Part shown: piece by piece, positions 44,195-53,539 of the stretch | Layout of the letters: each line of letters begins with the position of its first letter | Numbering within the stretch: the first letter of the stretch is position 1 | Assembly (NCBI GenBank): GCA_005884925.1 | Contig: VAYU01000030.1 | Span: forward strand, 51,950 to 115,949 | Origin: Actinomycetota bacterium | Lineage (GTDB): Bacteria > Actinomycetota > UBA4738 > HRBIN12 | Reading direction: 5' to 3' | Length of the DNA: 64,000 bases | Translations under genes and position numbers: made by a program | Notes under the pieces: generated by a model | Database searches by the model: none | What the model saw: the letters and a program-made list of their open reading frames with translations, nothing else | Told to the model about the DNA's origin: nothing

Positions 44195-46632
44195 TCGCGA
44201 AGCGGCCTCCGATGGAGCGCCCGAGCCGCCCGAAGGAGAGCGAACGCACCACCAGGAAACCGCTCGCATGGTGGGACCGCATCAAACTCCTGCTGTTGTT
44301 CGCGGCCGTGTGGGCCGTCCTCGTGCTGGGGGCGTACTTCCGGCTCGTCGGGGCGATGTCCCGGTACGACGCGCTCTACTACGCCGTCAGGATGTATCCG
44401 GCGATCCTGGTGCTCTTCTCGATCGAGCTGATCCGGCAGATCCATTATCTGATCGCCGAGCATTGGAAGCGGTACTACGCGTTCTGGAACCGGATCTGGG
44501 GCCGGGGCGACCGCGCCCGGGAGCGGATCGATCCCTGGACACGGTTCCGGATCGGCCGGGTGCTCTGGATCCTGTTCTTCCTGTTCGTCGTCGGGAGCTA
44601 CATCTCCCACACGTACGTCTTCGGCCCCGAACAACGGTCGGTGAGCGTCGTCGAAGGCGTCCTGCGGGCACCGGCGCTCCTCATGCACGCGCTACCCGGC
44701 ATCCTGCAGGTCGTCTTCATCATCTCGATCGGTGTGATGCAGTTCGTCGCGATCTTCTGGTTCATGTCGAAGGGCGGCGTGCAGACGTACATGCCCGACG
44801 ACATCGAAACGCGGTTCACCGACGTGAAGGGTCAGGACGCGGTCCTGAACCGCGTCCAAGAGAACATGGTGTTCCTCGAGAATCCGGAGTCGATCGAGAG
44901 TCGCGGCGGCTACGTCCCCGGCGGGATCCTGCTGTGGGGACCGCCCGGCACCGGGAAGACGCTGATGGCCCAGGCCGTGGCCGGGGAGTCCGCCAAGCCC
45001 TTCGTCTTCGTGGAACCGGGCGCGTTCATGGCCATGTTCTTCGGGGTCGGGATCTTGAAGGTCAAGGGTCTCTACCGGAAGCTCCGCAAGCTCGCGACCC
45101 GGTACGGCGGCGTGATCGTCTTCTTCGACGAGGCGGATTCCCTCGGGAACCGAGGCGGCGTGGCGCAGGGCGGCTGGAACATGGATCCCAGCCCGGGTTC
45201 CGCGTGGTCCACCGCACCCGCGTGCAACGGCCTCGGCTACGTCTCGGAGCCCGGGAGGAGGAACGTGGTGTTCGGCGCGGTCCCGGAGGCGGCCGGTCCT
45301 CGCAAGGAGCGCATGATCATGCCCGGATACGGCGGCGGGGGCATGGGGACGCTCCAGGCCCTGCTGTCCGAGATGGACGGCTTGAAGAAACCGCGCGGGT
45401 TCGTGAACCGGGTGATCAGACGCGCGCTCGGCATGAAGCCGAAGCCGCCACCCAAGTACCGGATCCTGCACATCTTCGCGACGAACCAGCCGGGCGTGCT
45501 GGATGAGGCCATGCTGCGGCCGGGCCGGATCGACCGGATCTACAAGGTCGGATACCCTCACCTCGAGGGCCGCACGGCGACGTTCGTCTACTACTTGGCC
45601 AAGGTGAAGCACGAGCTCACCGATGAGCAGATCACCAAGCTCGCGACGATCACCCCCTACGCATCGGGCGCGCTCATCAAGGACACGGTCAACGAGGCCC
45701 TCGTGATCGCGATCCGCGATGACCGCGACACGATCACCTGGCGCGACATCATCAAAGCGAAGCAGCTGAAGGAACACGGCCTGCCGGACGACCACGAATA
45801 CATCGAGCGGGAGCGGCACGCGGTCGCGGTCCACGAGGCGTGCCACGCGGTGGTTGCCTACCGCCTGCGCAAGCACGCGGTGATCGACGTTGCGACGATC
45901 GAACGGCGGGGAGACGTCGGCGGGTTCGTCTCGTCGATCCCGCCCGAGGACCAGTTCGTGGAATGGCGATCGGAACGCGACATCGACATCATGACCTTCC
46001 TGGCCTCGCTGGCGGGAGAGCGGCTCTTCTTCGACGGTGATCACTCGACCGGCGTCGGTGGGGACATGCGGGGGGCGACGACGATCGCCACGCAGATGCT
46101 CGCCTACTACGCGATGGGAGACACGATCGCGGCCCGGTCCGTGACGCTCGGCGGCATGCGCGGCGGACAGCCGCTGGAGACGGGATCGGATCGGGGCCTC
46201 TTCGACACCGAGTTCGGGAAGCAGGTGGATGCGAAGCTGACCCAGCTCTACGACGAGACTTACCGGCTGCTCGCGGACAACCGGGCGGAGGTCCTCGCCG
46301 TCGCCCACGCGTTGGAGACGCACAAGACGATCACCGGGGAGGACGTGGCAGCGATCGTCGACGGAGGACCCGGATCGCTGATCGACGGTCGTTCCTACCA
46401 GGACCCGGTCTTCCGTCACGAGCTGGAGCGGTACCACGACGCGGCCGCGAAGGCGCATCGCGAGCATTCGGGCGTGGACAGCTCGATGCCGATGCCGATG
46501 CCTCCGCCCCCGCGCGCCGCGCTCCCGCCCGAGCCGAACGGGCATGGATCCGAGCCGGTCCCCGCGGGTACCTCCGAGAGAGAACCGGTCGCCCCGCGAC
46601 CCGACGGCGAGGGACCGGCGACCGCCCGCTGA
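44176..46632 (+). CDS. Divergent membrane-bound FtsH-like AAA+ zinc protease
   Basis: 818 residues. Four hydrophobic segments lie before residue 200 (about 37-55, 72-95, 130-147, 170-197), twice the usual number. AAA+ domain: Walker A GPPGTGKT at 255-262, pore loop 'AMFFGVG', Walker B 'VIVFFDEADSLGNRGG', sensor ATNQPGVLDEAMLRPGRIDR. Between Walker B and 'LQALLSEMDGL', and between that and the sensor, there are about 60 and 20 extra residues including Gly-rich GYGGGGMG. The protease domain has the zinc motif HEACH at 553-557 and 'TGVGGDMRGATTIATQML' with the third ligand. A Pro-rich tail ends the protein. It probably degrades membrane proteins; substrates unknown. The start ATG overlaps the lipoprotein gene. 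Confidence 0.9.
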   Translation: MANDDVIAKRPPMERPSRPKESERTTRKPLAWWDRIKLLLLFAAVWAVLVLGAYFRLVGAMSRYDALYYAVRMYPAILVLFSIELIRQIHYLIAEHWKRYYAFWNRIWGRGDRARERIDPWTRFRIGRVLWILFFLFVVGSYISHTYVFGPEQRSVSVVEGVLRAPALLMHALPGILQVVFIISIGVMQFVAIFWFMSKGGVQTYMPDDIETRFTDVKGQDAVLNRVQENMVFLENPESIESRGGYVPGGILLWGPPGTGKTLMAQAVAGESAKPFVFVEPGAFMAMFFGVGILKVKGLYRKLRKLATRYGGVIVFFDEADSLGNRGGVAQGGWNMDPSPGSAWSTAPACNGLGYVSEPGRRNVVFGAVPEAAGPRKERMIMPGYGGGGMGTLQALLSEMDGLKKPRGFVNRVIRRALGMKPKPPPKYRILHIFATNQPGVLDEAMLRPGRIDRIYKVGYPHLEGRTATFVYYLAKVKHELTDEQITKLATITPYASGALIKDTVNEALVIAIRDDRDTITWRDIIKAKQLKEHGLPDDHEYIERERHAVAVHEACHAVVAYRLRKHAVIDVATIERRGDVGGFVSSIPPEDQFVEWRSERDIDIMTFLASLAGERLFFDGDHSTGVGGDMRGATTIATQMLAYYAMGDTIAARSVTLGGMRGGQPLETGSDRGLFDTEFGKQVDAKLTQLYDETYRLLADNRAEVLAVAHALETHKTITGEDVAAIVDGGPGSLIDGRSYQDPVFRHELERYHDAAAKAHREHSGVDSSMPMPMPPPPRAALPPEPNGHGSEPVPAGTSEREPVAPRPDGEGPATAR

Positions 46633-46639
46633 GCCTGGG

Positions 46640-46652
46640 TATCCTCGCGTGC
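46640..46652 (+). promoter_or_regulatory. -10 box for leaderless cysS
   Basis: TATCCT at 46640-46645, 7 bases, then the cysS GTG at 46653. No ribosome site; leaderless by spacing. Confidence 0.58.
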
Positions 46653-48056
46653 GTGCGCCTGTACAACACGCTCACGAGGGCGGTCGAGGACGTCGTTCCG
46701 GTCGAGCCCGGTCACGTCAAGATGTACGCCTGCGGTCCCACCGTGTACCGCTACGCGCACCTCGGGAACCTCCGCACCTACATGCTTGCCGACCTGATCC
46801 GGCGTGCCCTGCGGTTGGAGGGGTTCACGGTCACCCTCGTCCAGAACGTCACCGATGTGGGCCACATGACGGACGAGTCCTCGCCCGAGGCGATCGACAA
46901 GATGCTGCTCGCCGTCGAGGACGAGGGGCTCCAGCCGCTCGAGATCGCCGAGAAGTACACCCGGTCGGTCATCGAGGATGCGGCCGCGCTCGGCATCGAT
47001 GAGCCCGACGTGTCCCCCAAGGCGACCGAGCACATCCCCGAGATGATCGGTCTGACGAAGACCCTGATCGATCGCGGGCACGCGTACGTCGTCGACAACG
47101 GATCCGTCTACTACGACGTCGCGAGCTTCGATGGCTACGGGAAGCTCTCCGGCAACACGCTCGACAAGCTCCGGGAGGGGCACCGCGACCTCGAGACCGA
47201 CCCTCGCAAGCATCACCCGGCGGACTTCGCGCTGTGGAAGGCCGCCGGACCCGGCCGGCTGATGAAGTGGCCCAGCCCGTGGGGTGACGGGTTCCCCGGG
47301 TGGCACATCGAATGCTCGGCGATGTCCATGGAGTTCCTGGGCGATCGCATCGATATCCACACGGGAGGTACCGACCTCCGCTTCCCCCACCACGAGGACG
47401 AGATCGCCCAATCCGAGGGCGCCGTCGGGCATCGGGTCGTCTCCATCTGGGTGCACGGCGGACACCTCCGCCAGGCGGGGCAGAAGATCGCGAAGTCGAC
47501 CGGCAACGTCGTCCGTGTGCAGGACCTCGTCGACCGCGGGATCGATCCCCTGTCCTTCCGGTGGCTCTGCTTCCAGACCCAGTACCGCAGCGAGATGGAC
47601 TTCTCATGGGCTGCGATGGAGACGGCCGATCAGCGGGTGAAGCAGCTCCGCCGCCGGATGTCGGAATGGGCTCCGGCGGCCGAGGCGCTGGGCGCCGAGG
47701 CCGCCGACTTCGATACGCGGTTCCGTGCCGCGCTCGCGGACGACCTGTCGTTCCCGGCCGCCGTTCGGATCGTGAACGAGCTCGTTTCCTCGCCTTCCGT
47801 TCCCGGCGGCGTTCCCGGCGGGGAGAAGTACGCGCTCCTCGCCGCATGGGACGCCGTCCTTGGGCTCGACCTCCAACGCGAGGCGATCGGAGGCTGGACC
47901 CCCACGGCGGAGATGCGTGCGCTCATGAACGAGCGGGACGAAGCTCGCCAGGCCAAGGACTACGCGACGAGCGACCGGATCAGGGATCGGTTGACGTCGA
48001 TGGGTCTCGAGGTGATGGACACGGCCGGCGGCACCCAGGTGCGTCCGCGCGACTGA
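46653..48056 (+). CDS. cysS: Cysteinyl-tRNA synthetase
   Basis: A 467-residue class I synthetase. 'RLYNTLTRAVEDVVPVEPGH', the first zinc Cys in 'MYACGPTVY', HIGH variant AHLGN, 'DVSPKATEHI', zinc ligands 'GWHIECSAMS' and 'GGTDLRFPHHEDE', then KMSKS variant KIAKS in 'GQKIAKSTGNV'. The C-terminal DALR-like helical domain is present, which separates it from the shorter mycothiol ligase MshC. The GTG start is leaderless by its -10 spacing. Confidence 0.94.
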   Translation: MRLYNTLTRAVEDVVPVEPGHVKMYACGPTVYRYAHLGNLRTYMLADLIRRALRLEGFTVTLVQNVTDVGHMTDESSPEAIDKMLLAVEDEGLQPLEIAEKYTRSVIEDAAALGIDEPDVSPKATEHIPEMIGLTKTLIDRGHAYVVDNGSVYYDVASFDGYGKLSGNTLDKLREGHRDLETDPRKHHPADFALWKAAGPGRLMKWPSPWGDGFPGWHIECSAMSMEFLGDRIDIHTGGTDLRFPHHEDEIAQSEGAVGHRVVSIWVHGGHLRQAGQKIAKSTGNVVRVQDLVDRGIDPLSFRWLCFQTQYRSEMDFSWAAMETADQRVKQLRRRMSEWAPAAEALGAEAADFDTRFRAALADDLSFPAAVRIVNELVSSPSVPGGVPGGEKYALLAAWDAVLGLDLQREAIGGWTPTAEMRALMNERDEARQAKDYATSDRIRDRLTSMGLEVMDTAGGTQVRPRD

Positions 48057-48082
48057 GCCGAAGGACCCCCGCGGCGGCTCAG
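48053..48082. terminator. Hairpin between convergent cysS and M24 peptidase
   Basis: CTGAGCCG (48053-48060) pairs with CGGCTCAG (48075-48082); the left arm contains the cysS stop codon. Likely bidirectional. Confidence 0.55.
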
Positions 48083-48083
48083 G

Positions 48084-49187
48084 TCAGTCGACCACACGGA
48101 GCTCGCGCGCGGACCGGTTGAGCCGCTCGACACCGTCGTCGGTCACCGCGACGATGTCCTCGATCCGCACACCGAAGCGGCCGTCGAGGTAGATGCCCGG
48201 TTCCACACTGAAGGTCATGCCGGGTTCCAGGACGGTCCGATCCCCCTCGACGGCGTAGGGGGGCTCGTGGACCTCCCTGCCGATCCCGTGCCCGGTCCGG
48301 TGGATGAACCGATCGCCGAAGCCGCCGGCGGCGATCACCGCCCGCGCGGCGCGATCCACCTCCTGGATCGCGACGCCGGGCCGGACGGCCTCCACGCCGG
48401 CACCTTGCGCCTCATGGACCAGGGCGAACACGTCTTCCAGCCCGTCGGGAGGATCCCCCACGACGACCGTGCGCGTGGTATCGCTGAAGTAGCCGTCGAA
48501 CGAACCGCCGAAATCGAGGACGACCGGGTCGCCGGGTGCGATCCGGCGAGACCCGGGGTCGTGATGGGGGGAGGCACCGTTCGGTCCGCTCGCGACGATG
48601 GTGAAGTCGGCCGAGTCGTGGCCGAACTCCACCAGGAGTCGAGCCAGATCATCCGCGACGTCCCGTTCGGTCCGGCCGGCCAGCCCGATCATGCAGATCG
48701 CCTCGAACGACGCGTCGGCGGCCGCGCCCGCGCGGCGGAGCGCGTCCAGCTCGTCCCGGTCCTTGCGCGCCCGCAGGCGCGCGAGGACCGGGGACGCCGA
48801 CGTCCACGACAGCGCGGGCGCGGCCGCCTGGAGCCCCAGGAGGTGCACGGCCCACATCCGGTCGGAGATCCCGACCCGTCCGCTCCCCGGCAGGAGGCCG
48901 GCGATGACGCCGTACGGATCCGAGCCGTCGCGCCACGTCGCGAGGTCCACCTTGCCCCCGCCTCCCGAAACGGCGGCGAGCGCCCGTTCGAGCTCCGGGA
49001 CGACGAGGGTGGGTTCGCGGTCGGGCCTCAGCACGAGGACGGTCGGGCGTTCGAACGGCGGAGGGTCGTACCCGCTCAGGTAGGCCAGGTCGGGCGACGG
49101 GCCGACCACGATGGCACCGAGCCCATCGTCCGCCGCGCCCGCGGTGGCGCGGGCCATCCGTTCTGCCGAGCGCTCGCGAGCGTCCAT
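48084..49187 (-). CDS. M24B aminopeptidase P/Xaa-Pro dipeptidase family
   Basis: 367 residues. An N-terminal creatinase-like domain (about 1-130, 'DGLGAIVVGPSPDLAYLSGY') and a pita-bread domain with five metal ligands: D in VVLDFGGS, D in 'YFSDTTRTVVV', H in 'HRTGHGIGREVHEPPY', E in 'FSVEPGIYLDG' and E in VRIEDIV. It cleaves X-Pro bonds in peptides. The ATG overlaps the stop of the upstream DAG-kinase-like gene (ATGA); a longer in-frame extension is a shadow. Confidence 0.93.
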   Translation of the reverse strand: MDARERSAERMARATAGAADDGLGAIVVGPSPDLAYLSGYDPPPFERPTVLVLRPDREPTLVVPELERALAAVSGGGGKVDLATWRDGSDPYGVIAGLLPGSGRVGISDRMWAVHLLGLQAAAPALSWTSASPVLARLRARKDRDELDALRRAGAAADASFEAICMIGLAGRTERDVADDLARLLVEFGHDSADFTIVASGPNGASPHHDPGSRRIAPGDPVVLDFGGSFDGYFSDTTRTVVVGDPPDGLEDVFALVHEAQGAGVEAVRPGVAIQEVDRAARAVIAAGGFGDRFIHRTGHGIGREVHEPPYAVEGDRTVLEPGMTFSVEPGIYLDGRFGVRIEDIVAVTDDGVERLNRSARELRVVD

Positions 49188-50125
49188 CAGAGCTTCAGCT
49201 GGATCTGTCGAGGGACCACCTGGAACGTGACAGGGGTCGTTCCGAGCACCGAGCCGTCGGCGACGACGGGCAGCCGTCTCGGACCGTCGATCCGAAGGGT
49301 CAAGCGTGCTCGCAGCTCCTTGATCCCCGGATCGGGCACGTGGTCGCCGTGCCGGAACATCCTCGGTAAGAGCCGGTACGCGTCCGACTTCGGCCCGGTG
49401 AACACGAGCGCATCGAGCACCCCGTCCCCCGGGAAGGATCGTGGCGATAGGCGCAAGCCGCCGTCCGCGAACTGTCCGTTCCCGACGATCACGCTCCAGG
49501 CCCGATGCCGGTGCGCCCTCCCGTCGACGACGACATCGAGCACGGATCGCCGGGTGCCCGCGTATGCCGCCCAGAACCCGACGAACCGCCTGCCGTTGCC
49601 CATCCAGCCAGGCAGGCCGGCGGCGTTCGCCGTCGCCGACGCATGCAACCCGACCTCGGCCATGTTGTGCGCGTAGCGGACCTCGGACGAACCGTTGCGA
49701 CCGCGGGCGGAGATCTTCATGACGTCGAGCTCGTAGGTGTTCTCGCCGATCAGATGGGACGACGCTCCGTCGACGTCTCCGGGCAGCCCGAAGCTCCGCA
49801 CCAGGTCGCAACCGGAGCCGGCGGCGACCACCGCGAGCACCGGCGAGTCGACGATCGTCCTGCCGTCGCGGAACATGCCGTTCACCACATCTTGGACCGT
49901 CGCATCGTCACCGACCGCGGCGACGTACCGGTAGCCCTCATCGAGCGCAGCCGCCGCCAGCCGCGCGACATCACCCGGCGCGACCGCGATCTGGACCCGG
50001 TGTTCGAGCCCCCCTCGCTCGAGGGCCCGCCGCACCGAGCCGACCTCGGCGGCCACGCTCCCCTCCCCCGCCCTCGGATCCACGATGACGGCGAGCGCAC
50101 CGAACGGGCTGGTGACGACGCTCAT
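49187..50125 (-). CDS. Diacylglycerol kinase catalytic-domain protein (first copy)
   Basis: 312 residues from the ATG at 50125. The lipid-kinase fold is recognisable ('ALAVIVDPRAGEGSVAAEVG', 'YVAAVGDDATVQDVVNGMF', 'VLAVVAAGSGCDLVRSFGLP', 'VIVGNGQFADGGLRLSPRSF', GDGVLDALVF). The nucleotide GGDGT motif is changed to VGDDAT, so activity is uncertain. It may phosphorylate diacylglycerol or another lipid, or be a regulatory copy. The second copy at 53536-54450 keeps GGDGS. The start follows a -10 box by 7 bases. Confidence 0.85.
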   Translation of the reverse strand: MSVVTSPFGALAVIVDPRAGEGSVAAEVGSVRRALERGGLEHRVQIAVAPGDVARLAAAALDEGYRYVAAVGDDATVQDVVNGMFRDGRTIVDSPVLAVVAAGSGCDLVRSFGLPGDVDGASSHLIGENTYELDVMKISARGRNGSSEVRYAHNMAEVGLHASATANAAGLPGWMGNGRRFVGFWAAYAGTRRSVLDVVVDGRAHRHRAWSVIVGNGQFADGGLRLSPRSFPGDGVLDALVFTGPKSDAYRLLPRMFRHGDHVPDPGIKELRARLTLRIDGPRRLPVVADGSVLGTTPVTFQVVPRQIQLKL

Positions 50126-50138
50126 GGCGGGCATCGTA
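50126..50138 (-). promoter_or_regulatory. -10 box for the first DAG-kinase-like gene
   Basis: On -, TACGAT (50138-50133), 7 bases, ATG at 50125. The box directly follows the helY stop codon, so the DAG-kinase-M24 pair can be transcribed separately from helY as a leaderless mRNA. Confidence 0.58.
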
Positions 50139-50139
50139 G

Positions 50140-52782
50140 CTACACGCCCGTGTAGGCGACGACGCCGTGCAGGACCCGATCCTGCGCGCGACGCACCAGG
50201 GTGGCGGTCTCGGGCCGGGCGACGTCTTGGATCTGCCGGAGCAGATCGAGGAGCTGCTTGCAGTTGCGGACGAAGTCGCCCGGAGCCATCTCCGTCTCCT
50301 CGAGCAGCTCGTCGAGCGGCACGCCCTCGGCCCAGCGGTACACGGGTGTCGTGAACCCCGGCTCCAGCTCGCGGCAGAGCTGCACCTGATGCTCGTCCTC
50401 GGTCCTTCGGATCTGGCGCCACAACCGCTGGAGCCGTTCGTACCGGTGCGCGGCGTCCGCGGTGGGCAGCTTCCCGGGAAGCGGGTTGCGTTCACGGGCC
50501 TCGTAGACGACCGTCGAGACCACGGCGGCCACCTCGCTCGGCCCGAGCCCGTCCAGCAACCCGGTCGCGAGCGCCTCGCCAACCAACAGGTCGCCCTCCC
50601 CGTAGATCCGGGTGAGGGTCCGTCCCTTCGGGGTCAAGGACCACTCGCGGACGTACCCGAGATCGGTCAGCACGGCGAGGACCCGATCGAACCGTCGAGC
50701 CAGCGTTTCGGTCCGGACGCGGATCCTGCGCTCCACCCCGGCCATCTGCTGCTCGAGCTTGGTACATCGCTCGGCCCACCGTTCGTGCTTCGCACGCTCG
50801 GGGCACCCGTGACACGGGTGAGCGCGCGCGGCGGACTCCAGGCGAACGGCCTCTCGCTCCACCTTCGGGTCGGCGGCATGGGCCCTCCTCGTCTGCGGCG
50901 GTTTGACGTGCAGCGCGACCAGGGTCGAAGCGACGTCGCGGCGGAACCGGGCGCTCCGTGACGACCCCGTCCGCGGCAGCACGATCCTCGTGAGCACCGG
51001 CGGCGGCTCCCGGAAGTCCTTCGGTGAGACGCGGAAGGCCGACCGGTCCTCCGACAGGACCATCGGCTTGCCGTCGCGGGTCGCGACGACCACCGCCAGC
51101 CCCCGTCGGCGGGCGTCGGGCACGTGGATCACCTCCCCCGGTTTGAGGGACGCGACCGCCGCGCGGACATCATCGGCGCGCGCGGCCTCGCGACCTCGTC
51201 GATCCTCGTCCCGCAGGCGACGCGCCCGCTGGACCAAGTCCCAGTACTCGTCGAAATCCCCGAGGTCACACCGGAGGTTCTGTCGGTAGCCCTCGAGCAC
51301 CGTGCGATCCCGCTCGCGGGCGCGTTCGAGCGCCACGACCCCTCGGTCTGCCAGGAATTGCGCGAACGAAGCGTTCAGGAGCTCGTGGGCTTGGTCCGGG
51401 GTGTAGTTCCGAACGAGGTTGACCGCCATGTTGTAGGAGGGACGGAACGAGGATGTGAGGTCGTACGTGCGTGTGGCGGCGAGCCCCGCGACGCGTTCGA
51501 ACGGCACCTGACGTTGATACACGACGACGGCGTGTCCGAGCTGGTCGATCCCGCGCCGCCCGGCCCGGCCCGTGAGCTGCGTGTACTCCCCCGGGGTCAA
51601 GAGCTCGTGTCGCTCCCCCTGGAACTTCCAGAGGTCCTCGATCACCACGGTCTTGGCGGGCATGTTGATCCCGAGCGAGAGGGTCTCGGTGGCGAACACG
51701 ACCTTGACGAGTCCGGCCTCGAAGAGCTCCTCGACGGTCTCCTTGAAGACCGGGATCATCCCGGCGTGGTGCGCCGCCACCCCTGCCTCAAGGCCGTCGA
51801 GGAACTCGTAGAACCCCAGCGCGAGGAGGTCCGCTTCATCGATCCAGGAGGCTCGCGTCTCAGCGCGCTCTCGGATCCGCTCGGCTTCGTCGTTCGTTGT
51901 CAGCCGGACCCCCGCTTGGCGCATCCACCGAACGCTCTTGTCGCACCCTGCGCGACTGAACACGAAATAGATCGCCGGGAGCATCCCTTCGCGCTCGAGC
52001 ACCTCCACGACCTCCTCGCGCCGAGGTGCATAGACACCATGACCGTCCCGCGTACGGTCCCTGACGCGCCCCCTACCACGGTGCGTTCCCGGCCGGACGC
52101 GCATCTCCTGCTGGTCGATCGAAACCACGTACGGGTTGGGCAGGAGCACCCCGTCCTGTTCGACGTGCATCGGGTGCAGCCGCCGGCCGATCAGGTAGTG
52201 GTGCTCGAGCGGCACGGGCCGCTTCTCCTCGATCACGACGCTCGTCTCGCCGCGGAGCGTCCGGATCCAGTCACCGAACTCCTCGGCGTTCGAGATGGTC
52301 GCGGATAGGCATACGACGCCGACGGATCTCGGCAGATGGATCAGGACCTCTTCCCAAACCGCGCCCCGGTACGGGTCCTGCAGGTAATGGACCTCATCCA
52401 TAACCACCCACTGCAGGCCCTCGAGCGTGTCGCTCCGCTCGTACAGCATGTTCCGGAGCACCTCGGTGGTCATGACGACGATCGGCGCCTCGCCGTTGAT
52501 CGTGTTGTCCCCGGTCAGCAGGCCCACCCGGTGGGGCCCGTACGACGTCACGAGGTCGCCGAACTTCTGGTTGGACAGGGCCTTCAGCGGGGTCGTGTAG
52601 AAGCACTTGCGACCGGCGGCGATCGCCTGTTCGACCGCGAACTCCGCGACCACCGTCTTGCCCGACCCGGTCGGCGCCGCGACGAGGACGGATCGCCCTA
52701 CGTGCAATGCCTCGATCGCTCGTAGCTGGAACCCGTCGAGTGGGAACGGGTAGCGCTGGGAGAAGGTCTGCGGGGAGATCAC
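50140..52782 (-). CDS. helY: Ski2/Mtr4-like DExH-box helicase HelY
   Basis: 880 residues. Helicase motifs I 'APTGSGKTVVAEFAV', Ia 'TTPLKALSNQKF', II MDEVHYLQD, III SATISNAEEF, V 'FATETLSLGINMPAKTVVIE' and VI 'YTQLTGRAGRRGIDQLG'. A C-terminal DSHCT-like helical domain ends the protein, and a Cys-rich patch 'HPCHGCPERAKH' occurs in between. Eukaryotic relatives feed RNA to exosomes; the bacterial role is probably RNA unwinding or turnover. helY near tatC-tatA and pafBC is the mycobacterial arrangement (Rv2092c on). The GTG start is 6 bases from a -10 box. Confidence 0.95.
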   Translation of the reverse strand: MISPQTFSQRYPFPLDGFQLRAIEALHVGRSVLVAAPTGSGKTVVAEFAVEQAIAAGRKCFYTTPLKALSNQKFGDLVTSYGPHRVGLLTGDNTINGEAPIVVMTTEVLRNMLYERSDTLEGLQWVVMDEVHYLQDPYRGAVWEEVLIHLPRSVGVVCLSATISNAEEFGDWIRTLRGETSVVIEEKRPVPLEHHYLIGRRLHPMHVEQDGVLLPNPYVVSIDQQEMRVRPGTHRGRGRVRDRTRDGHGVYAPRREEVVEVLEREGMLPAIYFVFSRAGCDKSVRWMRQAGVRLTTNDEAERIRERAETRASWIDEADLLALGFYEFLDGLEAGVAAHHAGMIPVFKETVEELFEAGLVKVVFATETLSLGINMPAKTVVIEDLWKFQGERHELLTPGEYTQLTGRAGRRGIDQLGHAVVVYQRQVPFERVAGLAATRTYDLTSSFRPSYNMAVNLVRNYTPDQAHELLNASFAQFLADRGVVALERARERDRTVLEGYRQNLRCDLGDFDEYWDLVQRARRLRDEDRRGREAARADDVRAAVASLKPGEVIHVPDARRRGLAVVVATRDGKPMVLSEDRSAFRVSPKDFREPPPVLTRIVLPRTGSSRSARFRRDVASTLVALHVKPPQTRRAHAADPKVEREAVRLESAARAHPCHGCPERAKHERWAERCTKLEQQMAGVERRIRVRTETLARRFDRVLAVLTDLGYVREWSLTPKGRTLTRIYGEGDLLVGEALATGLLDGLGPSEVAAVVSTVVYEARERNPLPGKLPTADAAHRYERLQRLWRQIRRTEDEHQVQLCRELEPGFTTPVYRWAEGVPLDELLEETEMAPGDFVRNCKQLLDLLRQIQDVARPETATLVRRAQDRVLHGVVAYTGV

Positions 52783-52794
52783 GTCTCCAGTGTA
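52783..52794 (-). promoter_or_regulatory. -10 box for helY
   Basis: On -, TACACT (52794-52789) then GGAGAC then the helY GTG at 52782. Leaderless spacing, although GGAG could also act as a ribosome site on read-through transcripts. Confidence 0.5.
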
Positions 52795-52810
52795 GGGGCG
52801 GGTCGGCGCG

Positions 52811-53539
52811 CTACGGTTCGATACCGCACCGCTCGAGATGGGTGACGAGCAACCTCGAGAAGCCGGTCGGATCCTCGAGGTTCGACAGATGTCCGGCGCC
52901 GGGAAGCACGGCGAGCTGCGCGCCGGGGATCTGGTCCGCCATCGGCGCGCTCACGTCCGCCGGGATCAACAGGTCGCCGTCCGAGGTGATCACCAGGGTT
53001 GGAACGTCGACCGTCGCGAGGTCTGACGTCGAATCCGGGCGTTCGGCCATCCCGAGCGCCGCGGCGGCGATCGCGTCCGCGGGCTGTTCGCGGATCCACC
53101 CCTTCACGACGTCCCACAGCCCTGCGGGAGGATCTTCCGAGAGCAGCGGGGGCGGGCTCTCCGCGAGGACGTTGCCCTCGCTCCTGAGCCGCGCGGCCAG
53201 CGTCCGGCGCGCCTCGGCGCCCTCGGGCGTGTCCGCACCGGCCCGGGTGTTGGCGAGGACCAGACCGGCGAACCGCTGGGGCGCCCGGCGCCAGAGCTCG
53301 AACGCCACGTACCCGCCCATCGACAGACCGCAGACGACGACCCGATCCAGACCGGCGGCGTCCACTGCCTCCAGGCACCGCCGTGCGCCTTGATCCATCG
53401 TGAGCACGCCGCCCTCGGCCGCCGGACTCCCGCCGAACCCCGGCAGGTCGGGAGCGACGACGTTGCGCCGATCCATCTGGGCGCTCCACATCCGAGCGTC
53501 GAGCGGGAACGCATGGATCAACAGGAGGCCGTCGGTCAT
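52811..53539 (-). CDS. Alpha/beta hydrolase
   Basis: 242 residues with the alpha/beta-hydrolase fold: 'LLLIHAFPLDARMWSAQMD' (oxyanion region), 'VVAPDLPGFGGSP', nucleophile Ser in 'VVVCGLSMGGYVAFEL' (G-x-S-x-G), acid in 'LVITSDGDLLIPAD' and His in 'LPGAGHLSNLEDP'. Similar to 3-oxoadipate enol-lactonase and lysophospholipase-like esterases; substrate unknown. The ATG overlaps the stop of the upstream lipid-kinase gene, so it may act on a related lipid; this is inference. Confidence 0.88.
   Translation of the reverse strand: MTDGLLLIHAFPLDARMWSAQMDRRNVVAPDLPGFGGSPAAEGGVLTMDQGARRCLEAVDAAGLDRVVVCGLSMGGYVAFELWRRAPQRFAGLVLANTRAGADTPEGAEARRTLAARLRSEGNVLAESPPPLLSEDPPAGLWDVVKGWIREQPADAIAAAALGMAERPDSTSDLATVDVPTLVITSDGDLLIPADVSAPMADQIPGAQLAVLPGAGHLSNLEDPTGFSRLLVTHLERCGIEP

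Noticed and set aside
46653..48056. Mycothiol ligase MshC instead of CysS
   Set aside because: The protein keeps the full C-terminal helical tRNA-binding region and is 467 residues; MshC lacks much of it.
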